DNA from: Paragordius varius
Taxonomy: Eukaryota; Nematomorpha
Direction of reading: 5' to 3'
Length of the DNA stretch: 64,000 nt
Assembly (NCBI GenBank): GCA_964247055.1
Contig: OZ176051.1
Coordinates: 4,588,001-4,652,000, forward strand
Made by a program: the position numbers and the translations under genes. Numbering within the stretch: position 1 is the first letter of the stretch; the number at the start of each line of letters is the position of its first letter. Shown here one piece after another: positions 20,222-33,100 of the stretch. Under the pieces are notes generated by a model. It saw nothing but the letters and a program-made list of their open reading frames with translations. It was not told the DNA's origin and made no database searches.

Positions 20222-22522
20222 ATGATTCTATTAAATTTAAGTGTATTTATATTCTTAATTCCATCACCAATGCATATGAATAGAATAAAAGTGAATTCTT
20301 GGGCCCCCGTTTGTCCTGATTACACCATTAAAGTACAGCGTAAAAATTGCAAACCATGCCCCGTTGAGGTGGAACAGTGTTATAACTCATTAAATAAGTC
20401 GGAGCTTATAACGGATGATGCTATACATTGTATACCTATCATTTGCAATGAATGTGTTTACGTGTTACACAATAGTGCCAAAGAGAATATTAAATGTGAC
20501 GCATGGTATTTCAATTATGGTGAAAAATAAATTAATTTGGTTTGAACATAAAATCGCTATTACAAATCTAACCAAATTAATATTTTATCCAAAAAAAATT
20601 GAATAAACTCAGAGACATGGATTAAATAATATATTCAAATTTTGAGAGAATTTATAAAAAGTATTAAAATGGGAATTTGTAATATATTTTTTATCTTGAG
20701 AGAATTAATACAATGTTGACATGATGTTGGAATATACATATATAAGGATGATTAAAATGCTGATGTTATCCACATATTTTTGAGAGGAATAACAACTATA
20801 GGTTGAATAAATATTTAAAACAGGTCAAAAGATCCAGTTCTTATTTTGATTCAAAAATGCTGTATATTTGTCAGGGGGCTTTATCATTATGGTGAAATAA
20901 CATTTATTTGGATCGCGTTATTATTACGTTCCAGGCTTTCAAAGCCCTTTGCATGAATATTATCATTGATATAGTATTCTTGGGCTAAATATTACAAGAA
21001 TGTTTCACTAATTCGGTTGATTTAAGCATATTAAATGTAAATATTTTTAGAAACTAATGTAATCGAGATTATTTAATAAACAAAAACAAAAGTCGACTCA
21101 TTCTATAATAATTTGATGACTATTTACTATTCTATAGTTCACATTATGTATGGTGATATTATCATATTTATATTATTTTTATTATCCAAGTATATACATT
21201 CTTTCAATGATCCAAGTACTTAATATTGTTTACCCTTTTCACGTAAATACTGTAAAATTTATTATACAAACAAAACGTAAACATATATAAACAATTTTGA
21301 AACTAAAACCCTATATTTTGAACGTTATTTTTTACAATCTAACACATTGTTAGAAACTGCAAAGTTTGAAATAGAGATGTAAAAATTGGTAATACAATCA
21401 ATTATATATTTCACGATTGTAATAATATCATAGATGATGTGGAAAATTATGGTTGTGTTTTAAAACATTTGTTTTTCGTTTTACACTTTGTCCGTATAAT
21501 TTCAATTATCACTGTATTCTTTTAATATCCCATATCTAATGTTGAAAATGCAATGGCGTTACAGGACCATGTTTTGATGCATGTTTGGAGGAATATATGT
21601 ATTGGCCAGAATATTCATCCTGTTTTATGTTTGACAAAAAGGGACCCATTGCTGAAGCTAATAAAATTTGTGGAAAAGCTCATCCACTTGTTCCAGAAGG
21701 AAATCTATTTGTAAGTTTCCTTTAGTTTGCAGTTTTACTCAGACATTTGTTGAAAAAAAACCGTTACCCATAGTGAAATATATATAAACTTTGTTAAATG
21801 GACGGAAACGAGTCAGAACTAATCAAAGTGTTTTTAGTTCAATTAAAAGCGAACTTGCGAGCGAGATTTATTCCATTAAAAACCACTTTAAACCGAATAC
21901 CTTATAATAAACTTAAAGTTTGGATCCAAGCTTTAAAAATTTTAAAATCATTTAAAAGACACTTTGGATATCGGGAATTTTATTCCAATTAGAAAAGAAA
22001 GCATAGCTTTTTAATAAATCAATATTAATACAAACTTGAAATTTAATACTAAAAAAATATTTTTAAACGCTTAGAATTAGATAAGATCTTGAGAAAAACA
22101 AATACTAAAAACTTATATTTCAATAAATTATGCACAAAATATTATCATTAATATTTCAATCCTAATAAAACTTTAAAGGATCAATCATTTAAATATAAAA
22201 TTTATTTTTACCATACTTTTGTTTTTAACTTTTATCAATTAAATCATTATTCATCTATTTTATCATTTTTAACCTATTTTCTTCATTTAACATTAACTTA
22301 AAATCAATATTAATTTTTAATCATTAAGAACCCGTATATCTTATTAAGTTCTAAAAATATATATAAATTTCTAAAAGATTTTAAGTATTCAAACATAAGT
22401 TTTCTGGGTTATTAATTACAATTTTTCATTAGAAAGACTTACAAGGTAAAATTTTGTTTAAATTGGAAAAAATTAGTTTGAAACAAAAAAGGTGGTTTTT
22501 GTATAAAATAAATTATTTTTTA

Positions 22523-22564
<42 letters not shown>

Positions 22565-23210
22565 TAAAGAAAATAAGGTTTAAAAAATAAAATGAAAAAT
22601 TTGGTTAAATTTTAATAATCAAACACTTGTTTTCTATTAGATAAATAAGGTTAAATTTTTACACTTTTCTAACTTTTAGAGTCGTAATTGGGATAGCTGA
22701 TTATCAAATCATATATCCAAAATAAGCTGTTAAAAGGTAGTTAGAATGGATTTTTAATTTATATTTTTACATTTTTAGCCATAAAATACTTATTTGCTTT
22801 ATTGTACAATTTTAATTTTTATAAAAATTTATTGAATGCGTTTAACAGGTTAAAATATGTATGTATGTATGGTTTTTGAATTTGGCCAATATCTTTTAAA
22901 ATATTTTAATATCTCAGGGCTACTACACCCGAAAGGTAATGAAGGGTTACCCTAATTTTATTCTTTAAAACAGTTTAAATAGATGACTTTCCTATATAAA
23001 ATGTTAATTGATTTTTTTGACATGTTTTAGTGGCATGTTGTAAATGTAACCAGAGCGAACACATGGTTAGGCTTATTCCATGAACGATTTGGTGATAATG
23101 TAGTTGTTTACGACACTTTCAACAATACCTTCATTACGTGTCGTATTATAAAGCCTATAAAGTCATTTACGTGTACTCCTAATGACATAATATACAAGTT
23201 TTTAAATTAA
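20222..23210 (+). CDS. Small secreted cysteine-rich protein, possibly C-type-lectin-like
   Basis: Three exons (20222-20519, 21565-21710, 23031-23210) splice in phase to 207 aa. The N-terminus (MILLNLSVFIFLIPS) looks like a signal peptide. The N-terminal half has paired cysteines (CPDYTI, NCKPCP, CIPIICNEC). The C-terminal half (YSSCFMFDKKGPIAEANKIC ... TWLGLFHE) recalls the first part of a C-type lectin fold, with a Cys before an amphipathic stretch ending in Cys and a WLGL strand. The canonical sugar-binding EPN/WND signatures are absent. I do not recognise the protein with certainty; the lectin assignment is a guess from pattern. The exon 2 donor GTAAGT and the clean phases make the gene itself credible. 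Confidence 0.7.
22527..22561. repeat. AT dinucleotide microsatellite
   Basis: About 17 TA repeats in intron 2 of the cysteine-rich gene. Confidence 0.9.
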
Positions 23211-24892
23211 ATTTACAATAACATTATGAGACTTATATTTTTCCTTTTTTTATATCAATAATATAAAACTATACTCATATGCTATCCTATTAATGTAAAC
23301 AATCTCGTTAAGACCACCCATCCCCTGGGGGGGGGGCTTTAATGGCGGTATGGAAAAATGCAGGGGAACGATCAAATTATGCCAAAAAAGTTTTAGGCAT
23401 CACAAGAGTGGTACAAAATATATCAATTTTGTTAATTTTTAATCCGACATCCAATTCATTAAATCTAATTCAACCAATGTTGAAAATCCAGTTTTGGTGT
23501 AAATCATTCGACTAAAAACAATTACTTTACAATTATTTTAAATAATATTAATTGGACATTTCCGCGAGTTCAAAAGGTAGCGTTAAAGCTTAAATAACTG
23601 ACAATTACCTTTTAAACTTGGCCATCAAAAATTTTTTGACAAAAGCACATAATATATTAAAAAATCGTCATTAGTTTAAAGTATTTTGGTAATTTTGGTT
23701 TAGAGTATTTTAGAAACTATAAATAAAATGAAATAAATTGACAATTGATGATGATATCTGAGATGCAAATTATTTAGCATTCCAAAAATGCACACCAAGA
23801 ATATCTTTGATTTTGATATATCATTGCATTTTTATCGTTATTTTTAAGGCGAGGGGAAATGCACAAAAAACTATTTTTATAAAGTGTGGCTCATGAGAGA
23901 AAAAGAAACCAGTCCATTCATGTGTTGTAAACCTTCCTCAGTGGTATTATGATTACGTATCCCTAGACTTCTCCATTTCCAATAAATTCCAATGAAATAG
24001 CCTTGCGAGATATCACAATTTTAAAAATTATAGATTAACAAATCATAGCGTTAGCGTTACATCCATTTCAAGTAAAATAAAATTCTGTATAAAATGGCGT
24101 GGATTGCCAATAGTCTATTTTTTTTGACAAAATCGACATGTTTTGATTTTATTTGCAATATATATTAAATCGAAAATGTCGAGTGTTGGGTTTGAAACGA
24201 TGGGTGAACGTATTATATCCATACAAATTCGAATTATAGTGTGTAAAAAATATCCGGATCAAATATACATATATTATTAAATATATCTAGGTTATTATAA
24301 AGCTTTTAATATTATCCCTTTGGAATCAAGATTATATATATGTAAACTTTTTTATATAAAATGAAAAAATTTATGCATATTTCGTTAAATATTTTTTTAA
24401 AGGTAGCTAACTTCATTACAAAAATATCACAAATATATCATAAAAAGCAAAACAACAATTTTATAAAATTTTAATTGTTAGTTTGAGCTCGGGTTCTAAA
24501 TCACTCCTTTCTAAAAAACTAGTTCTTAACAAAATATGGCGAGATTCCCAAATAAAAATATTAAATGCATGAATTGACATCATGAACGGTTTTTTCCAAT
24601 AAATGGATGTTTTGCTTAAAAATTTAATTTATAGAGAATGTTGAAGCAAGTTTTATTGTTATTTGAAGGATGGTGGAAAGGACTAAAACATTATGAGATG
24701 TTATAAAAACACTTTTTCTATATAATTTTTTTGGTGAACATTTTCATGTTAAAATTTTAATTTAAACTTTCGTTTACTATCAAATTTGGGTGAATTTTTT
24801 AAAAAGAACAAATTAAATTTAACATTTATATGATGATAACGAATTTTTTTATTTAAAATTCTGAGGTGATAGAAATGTTAAGCTTTATCAAA
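23211..24892. other. Intergenic stretch without recognised genes
   Basis: AT-rich. A nine-to-ten-base G run lies near 23328-23337. No ORF with family resemblance was found on either strand. Confidence 0.45.
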
Positions 24893-25287
24893 TCTATATA
24901 TTTATAAAAATGGAAAGTGGTGGCTTTATGATCTGTTTCCGGAAAACCTGTAAACCCATTCAAATCCAATTATCAAAAAATATAATTATTAATGAATGCC
25001 CCGGCAATAGCTTCGCTCTTTTTTGCAGGCCCTCAGTTCGGGCCCACCCCGTGTAAAAAACGGGTTTTTTTGAAAACAGAAATCCACAAAAATAATTATT
25101 TGGCATTTTTCGCCCAAGTAAACAATATATTAGTATTAATGCACCATTTTAAAATTTTATAAGATCATGGCTATTAAATAATGTTTCAAAATAATCCACA
25201 TATGTGGATCATTGCATTGTCCCGTTTTTCAAATAGCACCCCCCCCCCTCCCCCCACTCAGAAGTCCGAAGGACTTCCTCGGGCTAG
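24893..25287 (+). mobile_element. Helitron-like non-autonomous element H1
   Basis: Starts TCTATATATTTATAAAAATG after an A and ends with a 7-bp-stem hairpin (GAAGTCC GAA GGACTTC, 25261-25277), six bases, CTAG and then a T. An A|TC...CTRR|T layout with a hairpin near the 3' end is the Helitron signature. Contains a long C tract (about 25239-25257) and the palindrome CCACATATGTGG. Homologous to 31806-33442 and 47178-47923. No Rep/helicase is seen. Confidence 0.72.
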
Positions 25288-27134
25288 TATATAAAAAATG
25301 ATTAATACCAGAAAGCGTATCAATACCGTTTCTATCATACCTCATTGCTAAAAATTAAATTAACAAAGGCATTTTCAAAAGAGGTTTTTTTGATACCATA
25401 ATCTAGCATATATTAAAAACATTTATCGAAAAATCTCGGTATTTTTGCATTTATTTTAGGGAAAACTAGCCTAAATAATTGACACTTTTCGACTCTTATC
25501 TGAAAACTTATATTTTATAAAAATATAGTTTGGCTCTTTATATGATAATTTTAGTGTTGGTTTTTTGGAATCCAGCACGTAGCTTTAGCTAAATTTATTT
25601 AACATGTTTGTGAATTCGCCATTTGATATGGAGCAATCACCACAAAATCGTAAAATAAGTTTATATCAATGGCAACCAATAATCCAGATACTTTCCCTAT
25701 GAGAATATATATATATATATATTATATATTCCATCATAAAATTTTTATACCAAACGGTCTCAATACAGATTAGCCAAGAATACTCGGGCCACATTTTTCA
25801 ATTAGCTTCTCAGTTTTAACTACAGAGAGTTACAAAAAATCGTACAATTCCGGTAAACTTGTTGGCCCATCGAATAATATTTACTTTTAGGTGACAAACA
25901 TAGTCGGTCTACCTTGTCCATATATAACAAGTGTCTGAGCTATTTCCTAAATCAAGCAAAAATTTTAATCATGCCTCTTTAAGCTGCTGATTGGGGCCCC
26001 GTCATTTGAAAAATACCCAATTGAAAATAACGTGGCTTTGCACATATTTCTCAAGTTATAAGACTTTGTAAAATCAATGATGGTTTTAATTATTCCGTGT
26101 AGGGAAAAAATTCAGTTGAGCGCTTATACTTCTTGGTTGGGCCGATTGTATGTCGTAAAATACGCAGCCATATGAAAGCATGTGGCTTTTAAAGTAGGAT
26201 AAGCTATAAATTTTATAATATTAATTATGGTTTAAGGTGGTTTTCTGTAGAGGAAGAATTTTAGCCCAGCGTTTTTATAAAACTTCGGCTTATATCTTAC
26301 ATTTTGCGGTAAATAAAATGCTGCAGCTTTTATAATATTAATATAAAATATTAAGAAGTTTTGGATCACAATATGATATAGATAAAAAAAAGTCTTAAAT
26401 TTTTACAGTTTTGTAGCACTAAAGTCAAAAATTTAGAGAGCACTTAATCAAATTGAAATAAACATGATAAATTTAAATAATTATTTATTAGATATCATTT
26501 GTCATATAAAAAGTGAATACATTTTTATCAGTTTTTTAACTATTCCAAAAATCATTGATTTTGAATTTTTATTTTTAACATATTTTTTGGTAAAATGCGC
26601 CTAAAAAATTATGGGATGCTATTTTCAAATTTGGCGCGATAGCGAATTTTTAAAATGGCTCTGGGGTAGAATACAATCCCATAGGTAATAATGTTAAAAT
26701 CACCACGTATTAACGTATGGAAGCAGTTTGCTTAAGTTATGAGACTACATATAATAATTAATGCTTTCAGATATTAAACATCAAAAAATATTTAGACCCT
26801 TTAATAGCATGACTTGGAACTTTTTAAAACTTATGAGAATATGCGGATTCAGTATTTCCCATTTAAAAGCAAAAATTTAAAAAAACTTCTCCTAAGTTAA
26901 CTAAGGGTTATGGCCACATCTTGTGTTAAAATAAACATTACTAATATGTATCTAATTATATGATATTGATGACTAAATCTTAGCCATATGAGAATGACTG
27001 GGCATATTAAGTATATAATATTCGAATATTATTTGCGTTGTGTAAATTTCCGAAATAGTCTATTTTATCCTATCTTATTATTTGCTTTTAAAAATTATTT
27101 AATATTTTACGTATGTTTTTTTTTCATTTACTAG
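25288..27134. other. Intergenic repeats
   Basis: 25430-25740 is a copy of the dispersed repeat at 10200-10560. The rest is AT-rich with no recognised gene. If the first EB-like exon at 27135 is real, a signal-peptide exon should lie here, but I could not identify it. Confidence 0.4.
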
Positions 27135-30100
27135 GGCTGGAGTTCCTTATGGAAAGCAATGCATAATTCAAGACGAATCACATGAATGTGATGGTATCTA
27201 TTACATAGCTTGCCAACATAAAAAATGCAGTTTAGTTTTTCTTCTTTTAGCTTTGACAATAAGAGGGGATAGATTTTATTTTATTTATTTGACAGTTTAA
27301 CACATTCCGTTCGTTACATTTTAGAAAAAACGATAAAAATATTTATTACAAATTCTTTTTATAACAACGGTGGGCAAAAATGAGAAAAATTGATGCATAA
27401 AAATGTTAAAAGGTCCAGGAAAATGAATATCAAAATGATAAATGCGGTTATACTAGGGGAAGAATTACATTGATTTTTTTACTATTAGCCAGAATTATAA
27501 TTTTGCCTTTTCAACGCACACATTAGGTCGCATAAAATAAAAACGATTGAGGCAAAGGCGTCAGCTCAATTTTATTTGTTAATATGTGTTATAAGAACTA
27601 CAAATTATTGATAACGATTTTACATTTATTTCAGAAGGTCCTTGAAATACTTACAAGAATTAAAGATATAAATCGCACTTAAAGGTCAAATTTTTATGAA
27701 AAAAATGATATTATATGGTAAAATAAATTTATTTTTTCTTTTAATTATCATATTTTGACTATATATATTCATTTTACCAATATATTGCAAACATGATTTA
27801 AAGTTTTTCATAAAAAAGAAATCTTTAGATAATTTGCGTTAAAGCGAAAGTACAAAACCATTAATTACATTTCGATGCAGAAGCATTTATTCAGTCAGTT
27901 TTTCAAATAAAGTTTCATACCCAACGGAATCAAAAGCCAAAATGGGATCAAAATATCAATAAAAATTTCATGATATGTGTTTTTCTGCATTAAATTATGC
28001 AGAAAAAGTATTGATAAAATATGTTTACCAGGTTTGGCAAAAATTATAAGTGATTCCGCCTTGGTGCAAATTTAAATGTATCTTTTTTATATCGGGCTTA
28101 TTTTTTTCTACGACTATAAAACTCCATCTGTTGTGAATATATCGCATAATAGCAAATTTTTATTTTGATGTCAAAGTGCCATTCATAGCTATAATTTTAT
28201 ATTCAATGATCTGAGAAAACTGTAAAATTTTTATCTATAGCAGTGGTACTCACCAAAAAAATTTGAAGGGTCAAATAAAATATAATTTTTTTTCGAGGGC
28301 CATGAACCCTATAACAAATATTCCATAGCTACTTGTCACATATACACATACTTATACTCTAAATCAGCACAATGAATTTTTTGCGGATCGCATGTAAATC
28401 CAGCAAACTCGGTTTGCACCATTTAGTTTAAAAAATTGAAATATTCTGATGACAACATTTATTTTGTTATTAACCAATAAATTTTGGCAAATTTGGTTTC
28501 GCCTCATGACAGGCCAATCTTAATACGTCGTCTGATCATAGGTTTAGCGATTTCTGTATGTATTGTTGGCATACTTCATTTTTAAATAAGCCGTCTCTCA
28601 CGTGTATGTTGAGGGAAAAACAGTTAAGATTATTTGGGCACATTTTTTTATATTTTGATATTAATTTGGCACATCTTGACTCTACATATCTATCTTCTCT
28701 ACGATTGTCCTTGAATATCTCCAAATTGGAATCATTTTTAAAATCTACGAATTTTTCAATGATATACGCCTGATTAACCGAAATGCTCAAGTTGCTTAAC
28801 ATTGGATATAATCATATGCCATGATTTTTCAACAAGTTTTAAGCAATTTTTAATATTTCTTAATTCTTGAAATCAAAATTTCTTATTAGATAAAAATGTT
28901 AAAGGATTGTCTTCTATTAAATTAATCTCCGCGGTAAATTCCATATTTTCTTCATGAATCGTTTTATGTGTTGGACAAACCTGAAGTGTTTTATTTTAAA
29001 ATCTTGTTTACATACTATTAATTTTTATTCAAACGCAAATATTTAATATTGGGTTATTATTTTGCTGCCTTAAGGACTTGTATTTAAAATACTAAGTTTA
29101 TAAGTAATGTCGCAAAGATAGGCTGATAAAACCCACCATCTTTCACTATTAATTTCCTCGTCAAACTTTTTGTTTTTTATAATTTGCTAAGGCTTAGCTT
29201 CACAATGGTAAACAAAAGAATATCATCAAATTTACTGTGGATATCAGAAGGTTTTTGAATTTACGGCGGTTGTATTCTCCGTCACGGATGTGGTTAACTA
29301 TATCCACAACCGTTTTAATTACTGAATTGAATGATTCATCTTTTACACGTGAAACTAAGTTTTGCTGATAAATAAGGCAGCGAAAGGATAAAATATTTTG
29401 CAAATTATATTTTTTATTCAGAAAAATAAACCCTTTGTTTATTCCAATCATAGAGTGACTGACAACCATCTGTTCAGATCAAACCCATTTTTTTATAGAA
29501 ATCATTATTATCGAAAAAAGTGCCAATTATTTCGAGAAAATCACTTCCTTTCGTGGTATTATTCATTGGTAAAAATTTTAAATATTTCTGGTTGATTATG
29601 TTGTCGTTGCAAAATCTCACGAAGAGCACATATTGAGGTGTTGAACTAATATCAGTGCTAGAATCAATAGCAATACCAAAATATTTGCAGTTTTTCAGAG
29701 CTAATAATGTATTTTAGAGAATATATTTAGACATATCTTCCGAGTACATGTTGAATCAGAAAGTTGACGTTTTTTAATCTCCCTCATGATTTAATCTTTA
29801 TTATAAAATTTATCAAATAAAAAAATGCAACCAATTATAGGACATTCTTTTTTTAGTTAGGAATCAGCAAACAGTTTCATATTTTTTCCTAAAATATGGC
29901 GAATTTCATACGTAGTTGATGTATTACAGTTTCTTCCTGGGAAAAAGCTATGTACATAATTAATTTTTTTAATTATATTTTTCGTTTCTTTCCTCATGAT
30001 TTTCTGATAATTTATGAAGAAAGATGGATTGTAAAATATCTCTTATTGTATTTTTTTATAATTATGTTCTCCTTATATATATGGCAGGTAACACCATTTT

Positions 30101-33100
30101 TATTTAAAACTACAAAGAATTTTTCTTCCCATTCTTTATTGGAGCGATTTTCATCGGATATATTACGTTTTTAGCATTAGATGTCATCCTTTGAATCTGT
30201 TTAAATATTATGTAAATTTTTTCAAATAATTAAAATATAATTTGAATTATGCTATGAAAAAACAGGTCGAAACTTAATGATGTTGATTTGAAAATTTTAT
30301 AAGAATGAATTATAAAAAATGATTCAGGATAGCAATGAAAACAATATGTATATGAAAGTTTGGGTGAAGGGCTGCTTAAATACAAAAAAAGGAATGCAAT
30401 AAAAATTTCATAATAGAAAAGAAAATAGAATAGAGAAAGAAAAACAACGTGTTCCAAAATTTTGAAATCATTTCGAGAAATTTTTCTACATTTCAATGTG
30501 GGTAAAAATAAAAATTACCAAAATTAAATCTAAGGAAAATAAATAATAATAAGCGAAAATTCGTTTAGTATTTTAAAAGTTAATCAATAAAAAAATAATA
30601 TTAGTATCAATATGATCATAGGGAATTTTTAAAGCACTCTTAGTGCCGCATGCGGATGCGGGCCGCGGTTTGAATACCACTGATCTATAGTGTTTTGCAT
30701 TTAAGATTGTTATGAGACATATTAGATAAAAAATTTGGTTGACGTGTTTTCTCCTATTTTTTTTTAAATTTGACCTAATGTGTGATAAAATGCGATTTTT
30801 TGAATCCGCCTAAATCAGAATAAAAATACCTTTTTACTCTAGTATTTTATCCACATTTATCATTTCTATATTCATCCTGAAGCTTTTTATCAAATGGTAT
30901 ATGCATACGCATTTATTTTTTGGTCCGAACCATGTAACAATATGGTTAAATGCCCGATAATCAATTAAATCTATTCACTTTTATATGTGTCACGACGAAA
31001 AAATTTATAGATCCACTAAAAAATAGTTATTTTGCAAAGTCTGAACTTGTAAAAAACACAATATTATTGATTTTAACTCATTCAAAATATGGGGAGAACA
31101 GGGGTATTTTTGAAAATGTTTGGCAATCATTTTATATCTAAATGGGTCGAGACATTCTTCAAAACCAAATTAATACAAGTTAAAAGAAGACCTTTAGCGA
31201 TAAAAAAAATTAACTAGAAATAATTTGAGTGCGTTTAAGGGTCAACATTAAATTCTTGTAAGAATGTTCTTTTACGAATAATATAGAGTTGCCAGTAAAA
31301 CACAATTGTACACATAATGCGGAATGCCTAAGCTCATTATGCTTAAATGGAACTTGCTCTTGTAAAACTGATGAATGGTTAGGAGATGGAAACGTTTGTC
31401 ACCAAGGTTTTTTTCCATACTATAATAGGGATTTGACCCAAAACTACATGATATTTCCCTGGATCTGTAAGTATAGAAGGAAATACATCTTGTATCTGGT
31501 TAACTTTTTCAGTAACCACCCTGCTTCCGATTAATATTTCTATCAACCCCGGTTTCCTTTTTCTTCTATTGGCGGTTTAATCCCTAATCCTTTAGAATTT
31601 TCCAGTCCAATTTTTTATAAGCCATTAAGATAAGCGTTTATAAACTTCATAACAAAATTTTATATACTTATGGGAAATCGCAAAAATACGATATATTATA
31701 AATGTTAAGGTGTTTAGTATGATAACAACAAGGTCAAACTCCTTCCTAGAATTGATGAACCGATTGTCAGTGTACCGTGAGTTATATAATTGCTATATAT
31801 ATATACTAGCGTAAATCTCGTGCTTCTACCCGAGGAAGTCCTTCGGATTCTGGTGGGGGGGGGGGGGGGGGCTATTTGAAAAAAGGGACAATAAAATGAT
31901 CCATATATGTGGATTGAAACATAACATGATCTCATAGGATTTTCAAAACGGTGCATTCATACTAATATATTGTTTACTGGTGTAAAGCCCAAAATGGAAG
32001 GCTAACGGAAAAAACCGATATAATTTTTACCTTTTTATGGGTAATATTTAAAGCCTTTATTGAATTCGTATCTTAGGTTTTTTTAAAATTAGCTCCAAAG
32101 CCACGCCTTTTTGTATGGCGTCTTAGTTTTAAACCGGTAGACTCCTACCCATAGGCCTATATGGAAAAGCGCTAAGTTAAATTTTTTGCCTTTATAGGGA
32201 GAATATTTGGAGTCGTCTCTGAGACCATCGTCTCATGGGTTATTCAAAAAAATACCTCAACACTAAATAATTGTTATATGATGGCGTATTTTTAGGGCAT
32301 AAAGGCGCCAAATTAACGGCTAATAAAAAAAGGCCTGATCATCTTAATTTTTACCTAGTTACGGGTATATTTCGAACTTTAAATGAGCTCATATGGCATA
32401 AGTTTTAAATTAGTTCCAAAACAACGCAATTTCTATACAGTGGCACAGTTTTTGCCGGGTATCTTCTTACCCTGAGGCAGGTATAAAAAAGCGTCGGTCA
32501 AATTTTTTTTTATATAGGGAATATCTGGAATTATAATGTCCATATGTTCCTATATTGGAAATATTACTCAAAACCAAAAAATTGTTCTATGGCCGCGAAT
32601 TTTTCAGGGCGTAAAACTTTTCTTAGCGACTCATTAAAATAACGTCCTATACTAAAATATTTATTTTTTAAGGTGTTATAAATATTTCCTTATTGAACTT
32701 ACATAGTCTCATATTCTGAAATTTGGGTCCAAAGGCATGATGTATCGATATAGTGACGCATTTTTACGCGGAGGTAGCCCCCTACCAGAGCCTATTTAAC
32801 GGCTAATTTAATCCGCTCCCTAAAATTTTTGACTTTTTACGGGTAATATTTTACGCAGCTATTGAACTCATGTGGCCTGAAAAGTTTTCTGAAATTTAGC
32901 CCCAAAAGCACGCTATTTCGATATGACGGGTCAGATTTTCGCGGGTATCTCCTTACTCGGCAGTCAAAATAAAAAAACGCTCTATTAAAATTTTTGCCTT
33001 TTAACAGGGAATACCTGGGATCCTTATAGAATTTTTACGGTCTTATACTTTGGTGAAAAATAGATTCAAAAAATTATTTTTGTGGACTTGGTTTTTTTTG

